The notes under the pieces are model-generated. The model made no database searches and was not told the DNA's origin. It was given only the letters and a program-made list of their open reading frames with translations. Shown here piece after piece: positions 42,286 through 50,841 of a stretch of DNA of 64,000 nt. Both the position numbers and the translations under genes were made by a program. The stretch's first letter is position 1. Every line of letters starts with the position of its first letter. Where the stretch lies: positions 1 to 64,000 of the forward strand of contig JAJDEO010000020.1 in the NCBI GenBank assembly GCA_029259745.1. The letters are read 5' to 3'. The DNA is from Planctomycetota bacterium (GTDB lineage: Bacteria > Planctomycetota > B15-G4).

Positions 42286-43083
42286 ATGGTCACCACGAGT
42301 GACGCCATCCGCGACGTGCGTCGCGACCTGTCGGCCGCTGGTGTCGACCTGCCTTCTGCGCCGCGCGCAGCGAAGGCCGCAACCGGCACGCCGGTCAACC
42401 TCGCGGCTTACATCGACCACACGCTGCTCAAGCCCGACGCCACGGCGATGGCCGTCGAGACCCTGTGTGACCAGGCGCTCGAGCACGGCTTCGCGTCGGT
42501 CTGCGTGAACCCGACGTGGGTTTCGCTGTGTGCCAAACGGCTTGCCGGCCGGATTGCGGTCTGCACGGTGATCGGCTTTCCGCTCGGCGCAAACCTTTCG
42601 GTCGTCAAGGCCGACGAGGCCAAGCGTGCTGTGGGGGACGGGGCCACCGAGGTGGACATGGTGCTCGCCATCGGCGCGCTGCGCAGCGCCTATCCCGAGC
42701 GCAAGGGCTCGGCCGTCGACGCCAAGCAGCTGCGCGCCGTGCACGCCGACATCCGCGGTGTCGTGCGCGCGGCGTCCGGGCGCGGGCGCGGCGACGCGGC
42801 CATCACGAAGGTGATCCTGGAAACCTGCCTGCTCGGCAAGCGTCAGAAGATCGCGGCGAGCCTGCTCTCGGCAGCGGCCGGGGCGCACTTCGTCAAGACG
42901 TCCACGGGCTTCTCGACGGGCGGCGCCACGACGGCCGACGTGTCGTTGATGCGCGCCGTGGTCGGCAAGTCGATCGGCGTCAAGGCGTCGGGCGGGATCC
43001 GCGATCGCGCAGGCGCGCTGAAGATGGTGCGCGCCGGTGCGAGCCGCCTGGGATGTTCGGCGTCGATCGCGATCTGCTCGTAG
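42286..43083 (+). CDS. deoC: Deoxyribose-phosphate aldolase
   Basis: DeoC splits 2-deoxyribose-5-phosphate into glyceraldehyde-3-phosphate and acetaldehyde. The 265-residue protein contains AAYIDHTLLKPDAT, ASVCVNPTWV, TVIGFPLGAN, EVDMVLAIGAL, the Schiff-base Lys in FVKTSTGF and the second Lys in VKASGGIRD, all canonical. It starts at ATG 42286 with GGAG upstream, and is probably co-transcribed with the rhodanese gene. A strong hairpin follows. Confidence 0.96.
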   Translation: MVTTSDAIRDVRRDLSAAGVDLPSAPRAAKAATGTPVNLAAYIDHTLLKPDATAMAVETLCDQALEHGFASVCVNPTWVSLCAKRLAGRIAVCTVIGFPLGANLSVVKADEAKRAVGDGATEVDMVLAIGALRSAYPERKGSAVDAKQLRAVHADIRGVVRAASGRGRGDAAITKVILETCLLGKRQKIAASLLSAAAGAHFVKTSTGFSTGGATTADVSLMRAVVGKSIGVKASGGIRDRAGALKMVRAGASRLGCSASIAICS

Positions 43084-43122
43084 TCGGCAGCTCGCCTCGA
43101 GACGTCCGCGCGGGAACGAACG

Positions 43123-43158
43123 CGGGGCAGGTGCGCGGCCTCACGCGCACCTGCCCCG
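43123..43158. terminator. Bidirectional hairpin terminator between deoC and an FG-GAP gene
   Basis: CGGGGCAGGTGCGC (43123-43136) pairs perfectly with GCGCACCTGCCCCG (43145-43158) around eight bases. It is central in the 99-base gap between two convergent genes and can serve both. Confidence 0.75.
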
Positions 43159-43182
43159 AATCTTCGTGTCCCTCTTGCTGCC

Positions 43183-45069
43183 TTACTCGATGACGAAGTC
43201 GACGAGGTTCGAGAGGTCGCACTTGTCGCCCTGCGGAACCTGCAGGAAGTGCATGAACGTCTCGAGCCCAACCGCGCTCGGTGAACTCGTGGGGAACGGG
43301 AAGACCGCGTCGAACTGACCGATCGCGTCGTAGGACAGGATCGACAGCGGGAAGATCGCGCCGGTCAGACTCCAGGGCCCGAACTTCGTCGGCAGGGCGA
43401 CCGGGAGCGTGTCGAAGGCGACGAAGATCTGGAACGTCACGCCGGGCGTGCCGAACGCGCGCATCGGCACGCTGACGCCTTCGACGACCGCACCGGGCAT
43501 GTGCGCCCAGTGGCAGGCGCCCTTGAGCATGTACGTCGTGCCGGCGTCAGCGGTGCCGCCGGGGTCGGTCTGACGCGCGCCGAACAAGACGTCGTCGAAC
43601 CCGTCGTTGTCGTAGTCACCGCCGATGCAGACGCCGGATCCGACGAGGTCCTGCGCGCCGATGCCGTCGAGCATGACGCCCAGTGCGCCGAGGTTGCCGA
43701 GGTCGAGCGTCGAGGGCAGCGACGTGCCGCCGTAGATGATCGCGACCTGGCCGGCGTTGGCCGTCGAGCTGGGATCGGAGGTCTGGATGCCGATGGCGAT
43801 GTCGTCAAAGCCGTCGCGGTTGACGTCGCCGTTGCACGCCACCGCGGACCCGGCGTTGTCATCTGCGGCGGCGCCGTCGATGACGATGCCAGCCGAGCCG
43901 AGCGACCCGAGGTCGACGGTGCCCGAGGCTCCGGCCGAGCCGAAGTAGACGTAGACGCGGCCGGAGTCGATCCCGTTGGTGGTGTCGATCGTGGACGAGC
44001 CGAAGACGATGTCATCGAAGCCGTCGTCGTTGATGTCGCCGGCACCGCCGAGCTGGTCGCTCGTCGCGTTGCCCGCGGCCGCGCCGTTGAGCGTGATGCC
44101 GGCGGGGCCCAGAGTGAGCATGTCGATCGTGTCGGGCAGCGAGCTGCCGCCGAAGACGACGTAGACGCGCCCGGCATTCGCCTTGCCGTTCGGATCGGAG
44201 TCGGGTGCGCCGGCGAGGACGTCACCGAAGCCGTCGTTGTTGACGTCACCCGCGAAACCGCACTGCTCGCCGAGCTTGTCGGACGCCGCGCCGCCTTCGA
44301 GCGCCACACCGAGGCCGCTCATCGTGAGCAGGTCACCGAGCTGGAACGTCGAGGGGAGCGTGTCGCTGCCGTAGACGATGTAGACGTAGCCGGAGTTGCT
44401 GCCGTTCGGATCGGCGCCGCGCGCGCCGATGATGAGGTCGTCGAACCCGTCGCCGTTGACGTCACCGCCACCGCCGACGCTCTGGCCGGTGAGGTCGCCG
44501 CCCGCCGCGCCCGCGAAGACGACGCCGTTGCTGCCGAGGCTCGCCGTATCGATGACGCTGGGCAGCGTGTCGCTGCCGTAGATCAGGTAGGCGATGCCGG
44601 AATCGGTGCCGTTGGGGTCGGCGCGCGGTGAGCCGATGATGACGTCGTCGAAGCCGTCGTTGTCGACATCGCCGGCGGCCGAGGCCGCAAGTCCGAGCTG
44701 CGGGCCGGTGAAGCCGCCCGTTTGCGTCGTGTCGGCCAGGATCTCGATGATGCTCGCATCCGAGACGTCCTTCGACGTGCCGGCGAGGTCGCTTGCACCG
44801 AACGCGATCCAGGCCCGGCCCGTGTTGATGTTGCCGCCGATCTCGCGCCGCCAGGCCGTGATGACGAAGTCGTCGAAGCCGTCGCCGTTCATGTCACCGG
44901 CGTTGGTGATGACGTCACCGGTCCCGTCGCTGGCGACGTCGCCGTTGATGGTTGCCCCCTGACCGCGCATCCACTCGATGTCGTAGTGGCGGTTCTGGGC
45001 GGCGGCGGGCGTGACAAGCGGCGCGGCGAGCAACGCCACGGCCAACGAGGGGATGATGTGCGTGCGCAT
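43183..45069 (-). CDS. Secreted integrin-like FG-GAP repeat protein
   Basis: The 628-residue protein has a signal peptide (IIPSLAVALLAAPLVTPAAAQ) and seven blades, each with a calcium-loop of the type D-x-N-x-D-G-F-D-D (DMNGDGFDD, DVDNDGFDD, DVNGDGFDD, DVNNDGFGD, DINDDGFDD, DVNRDGFDD, DYDNDGFDD), so a full seven-bladed propeller like integrin alpha heads is expected. A C-terminal beta-rich domain (ACHWAHMPGAVVEGVSVPM onward) follows. It probably acts at the cell surface. It stands alone between two terminator-like regions. Confidence 0.88.
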   Translation of the reverse strand: MRTHIIPSLAVALLAAPLVTPAAAQNRHYDIEWMRGQGATINGDVASDGTGDVITNAGDMNGDGFDDFVITAWRREIGGNINTGRAWIAFGASDLAGTSKDVSDASIIEILADTTQTGGFTGPQLGLAASAAGDVDNDGFDDVIIGSPRADPNGTDSGIAYLIYGSDTLPSVIDTASLGSNGVVFAGAAGGDLTGQSVGGGGDVNGDGFDDLIIGARGADPNGSNSGYVYIVYGSDTLPSTFQLGDLLTMSGLGVALEGGAASDKLGEQCGFAGDVNNDGFGDVLAGAPDSDPNGKANAGRVYVVFGGSSLPDTIDMLTLGPAGITLNGAAAGNATSDQLGGAGDINDDGFDDIVFGSSTIDTTNGIDSGRVYVYFGSAGASGTVDLGSLGSAGIVIDGAAADDNAGSAVACNGDVNRDGFDDIAIGIQTSDPSSTANAGQVAIIYGGTSLPSTLDLGNLGALGVMLDGIGAQDLVGSGVCIGGDYDNDGFDDVLFGARQTDPGGTADAGTTYMLKGACHWAHMPGAVVEGVSVPMRAFGTPGVTFQIFVAFDTLPVALPTKFGPWSLTGAIFPLSILSYDAIGQFDAVFPFPTSSPSAVGLETFMHFLQVPQGDKCDLSNLVDFVIE

Positions 45070-45416
45070 CGAACTTCTCCGGGGGTCGATCGAGGGAGCA
45101 GTGTTCGGCGCATCGGGGCTTCAGACGCGCAGGCGCGCGAATGATTTCTCTGGCGTCCTACCGCAGGCTGGGCCTGCGATCATCGGGTGACGCTGAGCCC
45201 CCTTCAGCGCCGAAACACGAGCCTTCGCGAGACCTAGCGGTGAAACGAGTTGTGCGGGCACATGGAGTCGGGAAGATTCCGAGATGCGCCATGTCGACGG
45301 GCGTCGGCCGTCGCGGTCGGCTATCGACGATCCGTCCTGCCGTGAGGCCCTTGCGGCCTCGCATGTGACGGCGTCTATGCGTCGTGTCACTTGTTCCGTA
45401 TCTCGGATCTTCCACC
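45070..45416. other. Intergenic region between divergent FG-GAP and hydrolase genes
   Basis: Both promoters should lie in these 347 bases. GCAGG-CTGG-GCCTGC-like pairing near 45163-45180 gives a small hairpin. Parts near 45210-45260 look loosely like repeat family B, but the match is too weak to call. No gene is supported. Confidence 0.45.
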
Positions 45417-46061
45417 ATGCCCACGTTCGAGTTGTCCAGCACTGCCGGCACACTCGCCGCGCGTCACGATCCGCCCCCGGGCAAGCCCGCCACGCGCGGC
45501 CCGCGTGCAGCCGTCGTGTGCCATCCGCATCCCGTGGCGGGGGGGACGATGGACAACAAGGTCACGTTCACCGTCGCGAAGGCGCTGCGTGAGGCCGGGC
45601 TGCATGTCGTGCGCTTCAACTTCCGTGGCTTCGGAGGCAGCGAGGGCGTGCACGACGAGGGCCTCGGCGAGCAGGACGACGTGCGCGCCGCGCTCGATGC
45701 CGCGGCGAGCTTCGTCGAGGAGGGCGCGCCGCTGCTCGTGGCCGGCTTTTCGTTCGGCTCGTGGGTCGGCACGACGGTTGGTCTCGCGGACGACCGCGTG
45801 ACGGCGCTGATGGCGATTGCCCCGCCGGTGACGAAATACGACTACGCGCCGCTGGCCGCGACTGCCAAGGACCTCGCCGTCGTCTATGCATGCGACGACG
45901 AACTCGTCCCGGCAGCGGACGTCGAGCGCTGGTTGGCGACGTGTGTGCATCCGCCGCGAATCACGCCCGTGGTGGGCGCGACGCACCTCTTTCACGGCAA
46001 GCTCAAGCCGATCTCCGCGGCCACGACGTCGTTCGTCGAGGCCCTGGCGGCGGACGGCTGA
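45417..46061 (+). CDS. Alpha/beta hydrolase (serine-hydrolase type)
   Basis: ATG 45417 gives 214 residues. Family features: VVCHPHPVAGGTMDNKV, VVRFNFRGFGGSEGVHDEG, the nucleophile elbow AGFSFGSW, YACDDELVPA with the probable acid and ATHLFHG with the catalytic His. This matches the small cytosolic alpha/beta hydrolases annotated as OsmC-associated or dienelactone-hydrolase-like. The substrate is unknown. The next gene begins three bases after the stop. Confidence 0.88.
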   Translation: MPTFELSSTAGTLAARHDPPPGKPATRGPRAAVVCHPHPVAGGTMDNKVTFTVAKALREAGLHVVRFNFRGFGGSEGVHDEGLGEQDDVRAALDAAASFVEEGAPLLVAGFSFGSWVGTTVGLADDRVTALMAIAPPVTKYDYAPLAATAKDLAVVYACDDELVPAADVERWLATCVHPPRITPVVGATHLFHGKLKPISAATTSFVEALAADG

Positions 46062-46064
46062 CGC

Positions 46065-46577
46065 GTGTCGATGCTCGCGACATGGCGCGCACGCAAGGCG
46101 CTCCTCGGGCGCACCCCGCCGACGCCGATCGACGCGGCCCGGGCGCCGGAGCTGGTTGCCTTCGTCGACGCCCTCGGCGCCGCGCTCGACGCCACGACGC
46201 CGATCCTCGACGCCGTCGTCCATGTGCGTCGCGAGGGAAGGCTGCAGATCATCGGCCTCGACGCGCGCCGCCGTTCGCGCTCTGACATCCGTCAGCGCGT
46301 TCTGCGCGTGGCGCACGAGATGCACCTCGCGCACATCGACGCCGCGCGTCGGCGTGTCTTGGCCGTGGTCCTCCGCGACGGCGAGGCCGACGAGCTCCGC
46401 GCGTGGAGTCGCGCGCTCGTCGACGAGTCGGGCGACGGGAAGCGTGCCGAGCGCGACTGGCGTCACGCGCGCAGGCAGATCGCGCTGCTCGTCATCGATC
46501 CATCTGGTCGCTACGAACTCAATGGCGGCGACCACGACGTCGAGCGGGCTGTCCGGAAGATGTGCGTTCCGGGCTGA
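46065..46577 (+). CDS. Protein of unknown function downstream of the hydrolase
   Basis: GTG 46065 (or ATG 46071) gives about 170 residues. The protein is Arg/Ala-rich with alternating helices and strands (DAVVHVRREGRLQIIGLDAR; RRQIALLVIDPSGRYELNG). The close spacing to the hydrolase suggests one operon. No domain was recognised, and the composition makes this less certain than its neighbours. Confidence 0.5.
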   Translation: MSMLATWRARKALLGRTPPTPIDAARAPELVAFVDALGAALDATTPILDAVVHVRREGRLQIIGLDARRRSRSDIRQRVLRVAHEMHLAHIDAARRRVLAVVLRDGEADELRAWSRALVDESGDGKRAERDWRHARRQIALLVIDPSGRYELNGGDHDVERAVRKMCVPG

Positions 46578-46608
46578 GGCACCGCTCGACGTCGTCGCGT
46601 TGCGATGA

Positions 46609-46743
46609 TTACAGCCGGCCGGTCAGGAGCATGATGAGCAGGACGAGCAAGACCAGCCCGCCGATGCCGCCGATGGCGACGCTCTTCATGAGAGCGGAGG
46701 CGACGAGGAGCACGAGGATGACTGTGAGAAGTGTGTAAAGCAT
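46609..46743 (-). CDS. Small lmo0937/DUF3309-like membrane protein
   Basis: ATG 46743 opens 44 codons: MLYTLLTVILVLLVASALM, then a short GGIGG turn and LVLLVLLIMLLTGR. Two hydrophobic helices around a Gly-rich hinge match the tiny stress-associated membrane proteins of the lmo0937/DUF3309 type. It lies 46 bases downstream of the 316-residue membrane protein gene on the same strand. Confidence 0.6.
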   Translation of the reverse strand: MLYTLLTVILVLLVASALMKSVAIGGIGGLVLLVLLIMLLTGRL

Positions 46744-46789
46744 GGGATCAACCGGGGAATGAGGGGGCGACGATGAATGGCGAGAGCGA

Positions 46790-47740
46790 TCAGTCCGACG
46801 TGACGGTCGTGCTGTGTGCGACGGCGCGGGTGGCGACGATGCGATCCACCGAACACGCCCCGAGGACACCACCGCCAAGACAAGCCGCGAGCGCCACGGC
46901 ACCCGCGAGGAACGCGATCCAGAGCACGGTTTCGACGTAGTCAGCAGCCGTCTCCGCGGCTGCGGCAACCTCGGCTCGCAGCTCGTTGACCTGCTGCTCG
47001 ACCTTGCGCGAAGCGCTGGCGACGAGCGTGTCGATCTGAGCCTCCGAGAGCGATGTGTCGCGAGCAACGACATCCTTCGCACCTTCGGGACGCCCGGCGA
47101 TCATCTCGCTTGCGGCTTCCCGGAGCGTGTCGGTGTCGAGCTGTTCGATCGCCTTCGCGAACTCGGCCTCGCTACCTTCGAACTCGGCTGCGAGCAGTTC
47201 CGACGCTTCGCGCTTGATGACGACCTCGACGCGTCGGCTTGCCTGACGCACGAGAGGCCCGAGCTCGCCGCTCTCGAGATCGACGTCACCGCCGCCGAGG
47301 AGCGTGCTTGCGACCGCCGCGCTCTGCGCCGCCGACGAACCCTGTTGAATGACTGTCGTGCCCGACGAGAGCAGGCCCGTCACGCCGACCGTGCCGAGCG
47401 CGAGGGCGACCGTGCTCGCGAGTCCCCAGAGCGTCAAGCCGTGCAGCATGCCGACGTCCGACTCGGGCGAGCCTGCAAGGCGCGCCGTCACGAGGGCGCC
47501 GACGAAGTACGCGATGAGCCAGCTCACCACCATCCACAGCGTGGTCCCGAGGCCGAGGCCGTCACCCATGGCTTCGAGATCGGTGCTGTCGGCGATGGTG
47601 AAACCGAGTGCGCTACCGAGCAGCATCAACAGCCAACCGAGCGCCGTCAGAACGACGAGGCCTCCAAACAATGCGCCCCAGCGAATCGGCGAACGCGGTG
47701 GACCCGCGACGACGACGTCCTGCTCTTCGAATGTGTTCAA
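46790..47740 (-). CDS. Integral membrane protein with coiled-coil middle
   Basis: I choose TTG 47740 because AAGGGA lies seven bases before it; the open frame continues to 47779. The 316-residue product has N-terminal helices (WGALFGGLVVLTALGWLLMLLGSALGF; TLWMVVSWLIAYFVGALVTARLAG; TLWGLASTVALALGTVGVTGLL), a charged helical region of about 110 residues with coiled-coil character, and a last helix (VLWIAFLAGAVALAACLGGGVLG). It resembles YrzE/TIGR04086-like membrane proteins at the N-terminus. Function unknown. Confidence 0.7.
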   Translation of the reverse strand: MNTFEEQDVVVAGPPRSPIRWGALFGGLVVLTALGWLLMLLGSALGFTIADSTDLEAMGDGLGLGTTLWMVVSWLIAYFVGALVTARLAGSPESDVGMLHGLTLWGLASTVALALGTVGVTGLLSSGTTVIQQGSSAAQSAAVASTLLGGGDVDLESGELGPLVRQASRRVEVVIKREASELLAAEFEGSEAEFAKAIEQLDTDTLREAASEMIAGRPEGAKDVVARDTSLSEAQIDTLVASASRKVEQQVNELRAEVAAAAETAADYVETVLWIAFLAGAVALAACLGGGVLGACSVDRIVATRAVAHSTTVTSD

Positions 47741-47996
47741 TGTTCTGTCCCTTGAATGATGTATGCACGTGCCGCGCAACAGAGGCGGTCACATCAGGGG
47801 ACAGCAAAGGCCGTGCCAGCATGGAGCACGGCTGTCGGACCCAGCTCAGAGGCTCGCAGAGCTCTCGAACGAGCGGGTCACGACCCGTTTTTCGCGTCGG
47901 TGCCGAAGGCGTTGTGGAACGGGTGTGCGCCGCGTCGCGTAGTGGCCTTTGTACAACTGGGAGTCGAACGCGACGCGCGGACGTGACTTACTTTCC

Positions 47997-48461
47997 TTAC
48001 TTCGGACGCCCGCGCATGCGTTTGGCGGCGTCCCACTCGGCCTGGGCCTCGTCGCTCTCGATCACGAGCGGCTCGATCACGGGGATCGGCTTGAGGTTCG
48101 CGTCGACGGCCACCATCGTGAAGTAGCCGGCCGTGGCAAGCGTGCGGTGGGTGGCGAGCGCACCTTCGCAGAACAGCTCCACCTTCACGACGATCGACGT
48201 GCGCCCCGTGTAGACGACGCGCGCGACGAACTCGATGATCGCGCCCTGCGGGATCGGGACCGTGAAGTTCGTGCGGTCGGACGACGCCGTCACGACGGGG
48301 TGGTGGCAGTAGCGCGTTGCCGCGACCCCGGCGGCCTTGTCCATGAGCTGCAGCGCTCGACCACCGAACATCGTGTTGTGCGGGTTCGTGTCCTCGGGGA
48401 ACACGATCTCGCACATGCGCGTCTCGCCGCAGAAACAGGGGGTGTCGGGGGTCTCGGACAT
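47997..48461 (-). CDS. Acyl-CoA thioesterase, hotdog fold (YciA-like)
   Basis: The 154-residue protein has CEIVFPEDTNPHNTMFGGRALQLMD with the conserved Asn/His and Gly-Gly, then VTASSDRTNFTVPIPQGAIIEF and YTGRTSIVVKVELF, typical of acyl-CoA hydrolase hotdog domains (YciA/BACH type). It hydrolyses acyl-CoAs. ATG 48461 is the first Met that gives a normal N-terminus. It is monocistronic and divergent from the gene at 48530. Confidence 0.88.
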   Translation of the reverse strand: MSETPDTPCFCGETRMCEIVFPEDTNPHNTMFGGRALQLMDKAAGVAATRYCHHPVVTASSDRTNFTVPIPQGAIIEFVARVVYTGRTSIVVKVELFCEGALATHRTLATAGYFTMVAVDANLKPIPVIEPLVIESDEAQAEWDAAKRMRGRPK

Positions 48462-48529
48462 CGATCGGGGCGTCGCGGCGGGAAGTGGGGTGGACGAGGC
48501 ACAGAGGTGCGCGATGGTACACTGCGCCG

Positions 48530-49570
48530 ATGCTGTCGAGACATGCGCACACCGAGCCGTTCGACGTGACGAACCGGCGTCATGTGCGCGCGTTGGCCTT
48601 CGATCTCGTGGGCCGCGCGCCCTACGCCGACAACGTCGAACTCGCCGCGGCCAGTCGGCTCGACGTCCTTCTGGCGCGCACGACGCGCACACGCGAGTTC
48701 TGGGAGCACTGGTACTCCGAGGAACTCTTCTACTTCCTCCTCATCGACAACGCGCGTCCCGAGGACATCACGACGATCCCGCGGCGGCTCCACGAGGGCG
48801 AGCTCACGGTGCCCGACGCCGTGCGTCAGGTTGTCGCGAGTCAGGCCTTCCACCGCGCCAACCCCGGTCCCGATACCTTCGTGAGCGTCGTTCTCGAGCA
48901 GCTGCTGGGGATCACGGTGCAGCGCAACGCCACGCTGCTCGAGGCTGGCAAGAAGATGTACGACGGGCACAGCGCGCGGCTCTTCGGGCAGACCGGTGCG
49001 GGGCAGGCCGACCTCGTGCGGATCGTGACGTCACAGCCCGACTTCACGACTCGGCTCGTCGAGCGCAGCTACCGGCGTCTCGTGCGGGCCGAGCCGACGC
49101 GCGACGAACTCGAGGCCTGGTCGACGCGGCTCGACGCCGAGCCCGATACGTTTGTGACGCTGGTGCGCGAGTGGATCGCGTCGCCCGCCTACGCAACGCG
49201 CCTCGCCACGCTGCATCCGAAGTCGAATCGTCAGTTCGTGCGAGGTCTCTACGTCGATCTGCTCGGTCGCCTGCCGGACGAGGTGGCGATGCAGCGGTTG
49301 CGCGGGGCCCTCGCGGTGCTCTCCGACGCGGCCCCGCTGCGGGCCCTCGTCGCCCGCTCGTTGATCGATGAGCATGCCGATTCCATGCCGCGCAAGCAGC
49401 TCGTCCCCGATGGCGGCGTCTTCATTAAATCCCAGTTCCGGCGCTTCCTGGGGCGCGAACCAGGGCCCGAGGAGTTTCAGATCTTCGAACTCGCTTGGGA
49501 GCAGCAGGGCGCCGACCCCAGGACGGTCATCCGGGCCCTGGTGACCCATTGGGAATATCAACACTACTGA
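48530..49570 (+). CDS. DUF1549/DUF4214-like helical-repeat protein
   Basis: ATG 48530 gives 346 residues without a signal peptide. Three or four related helical units are visible: HVRALAFDLVGRAPYADNVE, RLVERSYRRLVRAEPTRDELE and RQFVRGLYVDLLGRLPDEVAMQRL, the last very like planctomycete DUF1549 modules (DLLGRxPxxxE). It precedes a Tat-exported DUF1501-like gene, the usual partner of DUF1549 proteins. The absence of an export signal in a usually exported context is notable. Confidence 0.65.
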   Translation: MLSRHAHTEPFDVTNRRHVRALAFDLVGRAPYADNVELAAASRLDVLLARTTRTREFWEHWYSEELFYFLLIDNARPEDITTIPRRLHEGELTVPDAVRQVVASQAFHRANPGPDTFVSVVLEQLLGITVQRNATLLEAGKKMYDGHSARLFGQTGAGQADLVRIVTSQPDFTTRLVERSYRRLVRAEPTRDELEAWSTRLDAEPDTFVTLVREWIASPAYATRLATLHPKSNRQFVRGLYVDLLGRLPDEVAMQRLRGALAVLSDAAPLRALVARSLIDEHADSMPRKQLVPDGGVFIKSQFRRFLGREPGPEEFQIFELAWEQQGADPRTVIRALVTHWEYQHY

Positions 49571-49660
49571 GCAACACCGCTGAGACGTGGGGCTGGTCCT
49601 GCCGATGAAGGAACGGTCCTGTATCCTCGACGCGGTGAAACTCGCCTTGGGAGTCCCGAG

Positions 49661-50836
49661 ATGAACACGAACGACTTTTCCCGCCGCGACGTCCTGCGGC
49701 TCGGTGGTGGCCTCGCGGCCGCGTCGATGCTGCCGACGTCCGCGCTCGCTCGTTCGCTCTGGACGCCGGATGCCTTCTTGCCGGGTGCTTCCAAGACGAA
49801 GCGCGTCGTGCTCGTCGTGTTCGGTGGCGGCGTGCGGTCGCGCGAGACGCTGCAGAGCGACAACGTGCCGAACCTCTCGCAGCTCGCGGCCGAGGGTGTG
49901 CTCTACACACGCGCCGACGTGCGCAACAACGGGCACTATGGCTCCGCGACGAACATCTTCACGGGCGCCTTCGAGAGCTACGGAATCCGCGAGAACGCGC
50001 GGACGCCGTATCCGACACTCTTCGAGTACATCCGGCGCGACGCGGAGCTGCCGGCCTCGGAGGTCTGGCTGTCGACGTCGGGGTCCGACCAGGAGACGAA
50101 CTACGCATTCAGCTCCGACGCGACCTACGGCTCGCGCTACGGTGCCAACCTCATCGGTGGCGAGGGCATCTTCAACGCCGAGCTGCGCGAGGTGCTGCTC
50201 GGGTCGGGGATGTCGAACCGCGAGAGTTCCGACGAGCGGGCGACGTACGAGGCGCTGCGCGGTGCGATCCGGACGCCGATGAACGTGTCGGGCGAGACGG
50301 CGCTGAACGATCCCGAAGCTGCTCAACGCATCGAGCAGTACATCACCGACGAACTGCGCGGCGGTGTCTCCGACATCACCGGTCTGGGCGCCAACGACGC
50401 CAAGGCGCTGCGTGTCGCGCGGAACCTGTTGGGTGTCTTCAAGCCGAAACTGCTCGCCGTGACGTTGCGCAACGCCGACGTCGCGCACGGATCGTTCAAC
50501 GACTACGTCACGGTGATCCGCCGCGCCGACTCGGAGCTCGGTTCGCTCATGACGGCGATTCGCGGTGATCCCGAGCTCGCCGACTCGACGGCCGTGTTCG
50601 TCCTGCCGGAGTTCGGGCGCGATCGCGATCTCAACGCGCGCCGCGGACTCGACCACGGCGACGCCAGCGACGAGTTGCATAAGGTCTCGCTCGTCGCCTG
50701 GGGCCCCGACTTCCGTCGCGGCAAGACGGTTTCTCGCGACGTGCAGTCGATCGACGTCACGCCGACGATCGCGAAGATGTTCGGTGCACGCACGCCGAAG
50801 TCGCGCGGCTCGACGCTGCCGCAGCTCTTCGCCTGA
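49661..50836 (+). CDS. Tat-exported DUF1501/sulfatase-fold protein
   Basis: The 391-residue product begins with a twin-arginine signal (FSRRDVLRLGGGLAAASM), so it is exported folded. Alkaline-phosphatase-superfamily strands follow (RVVLVVFGGGVRSRE; FVLPEFGRDRDL with HGDASDELHKVSLVAWG), ending TLPQLFA like DUF1501 proteins. At the usual nucleophile site there is GHYGSATNIFTG, without Cys, Ser-Pro or Thr-Pro, so catalytic activity is doubtful. It lies between the DUF1549-like gene and a decaheme protein gene, suggesting a joint exported complex. Confidence 0.78.
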   Translation: MNTNDFSRRDVLRLGGGLAAASMLPTSALARSLWTPDAFLPGASKTKRVVLVVFGGGVRSRETLQSDNVPNLSQLAAEGVLYTRADVRNNGHYGSATNIFTGAFESYGIRENARTPYPTLFEYIRRDAELPASEVWLSTSGSDQETNYAFSSDATYGSRYGANLIGGEGIFNAELREVLLGSGMSNRESSDERATYEALRGAIRTPMNVSGETALNDPEAAQRIEQYITDELRGGVSDITGLGANDAKALRVARNLLGVFKPKLLAVTLRNADVAHGSFNDYVTVIRRADSELGSLMTAIRGDPELADSTAVFVLPEFGRDRDLNARRGLDHGDASDELHKVSLVAWGPDFRRGKTVSRDVQSIDVTPTIAKMFGARTPKSRGSTLPQLFA

Positions 50837-50841
50837 CGCCC

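Noticed and set aside
45150..45260. Third copy of repeat family B
   Set aside because: Only scattered matches (GGTC--G-GAAG-CTCG) were seen, not clearly above chance in this GC-rich sequence.
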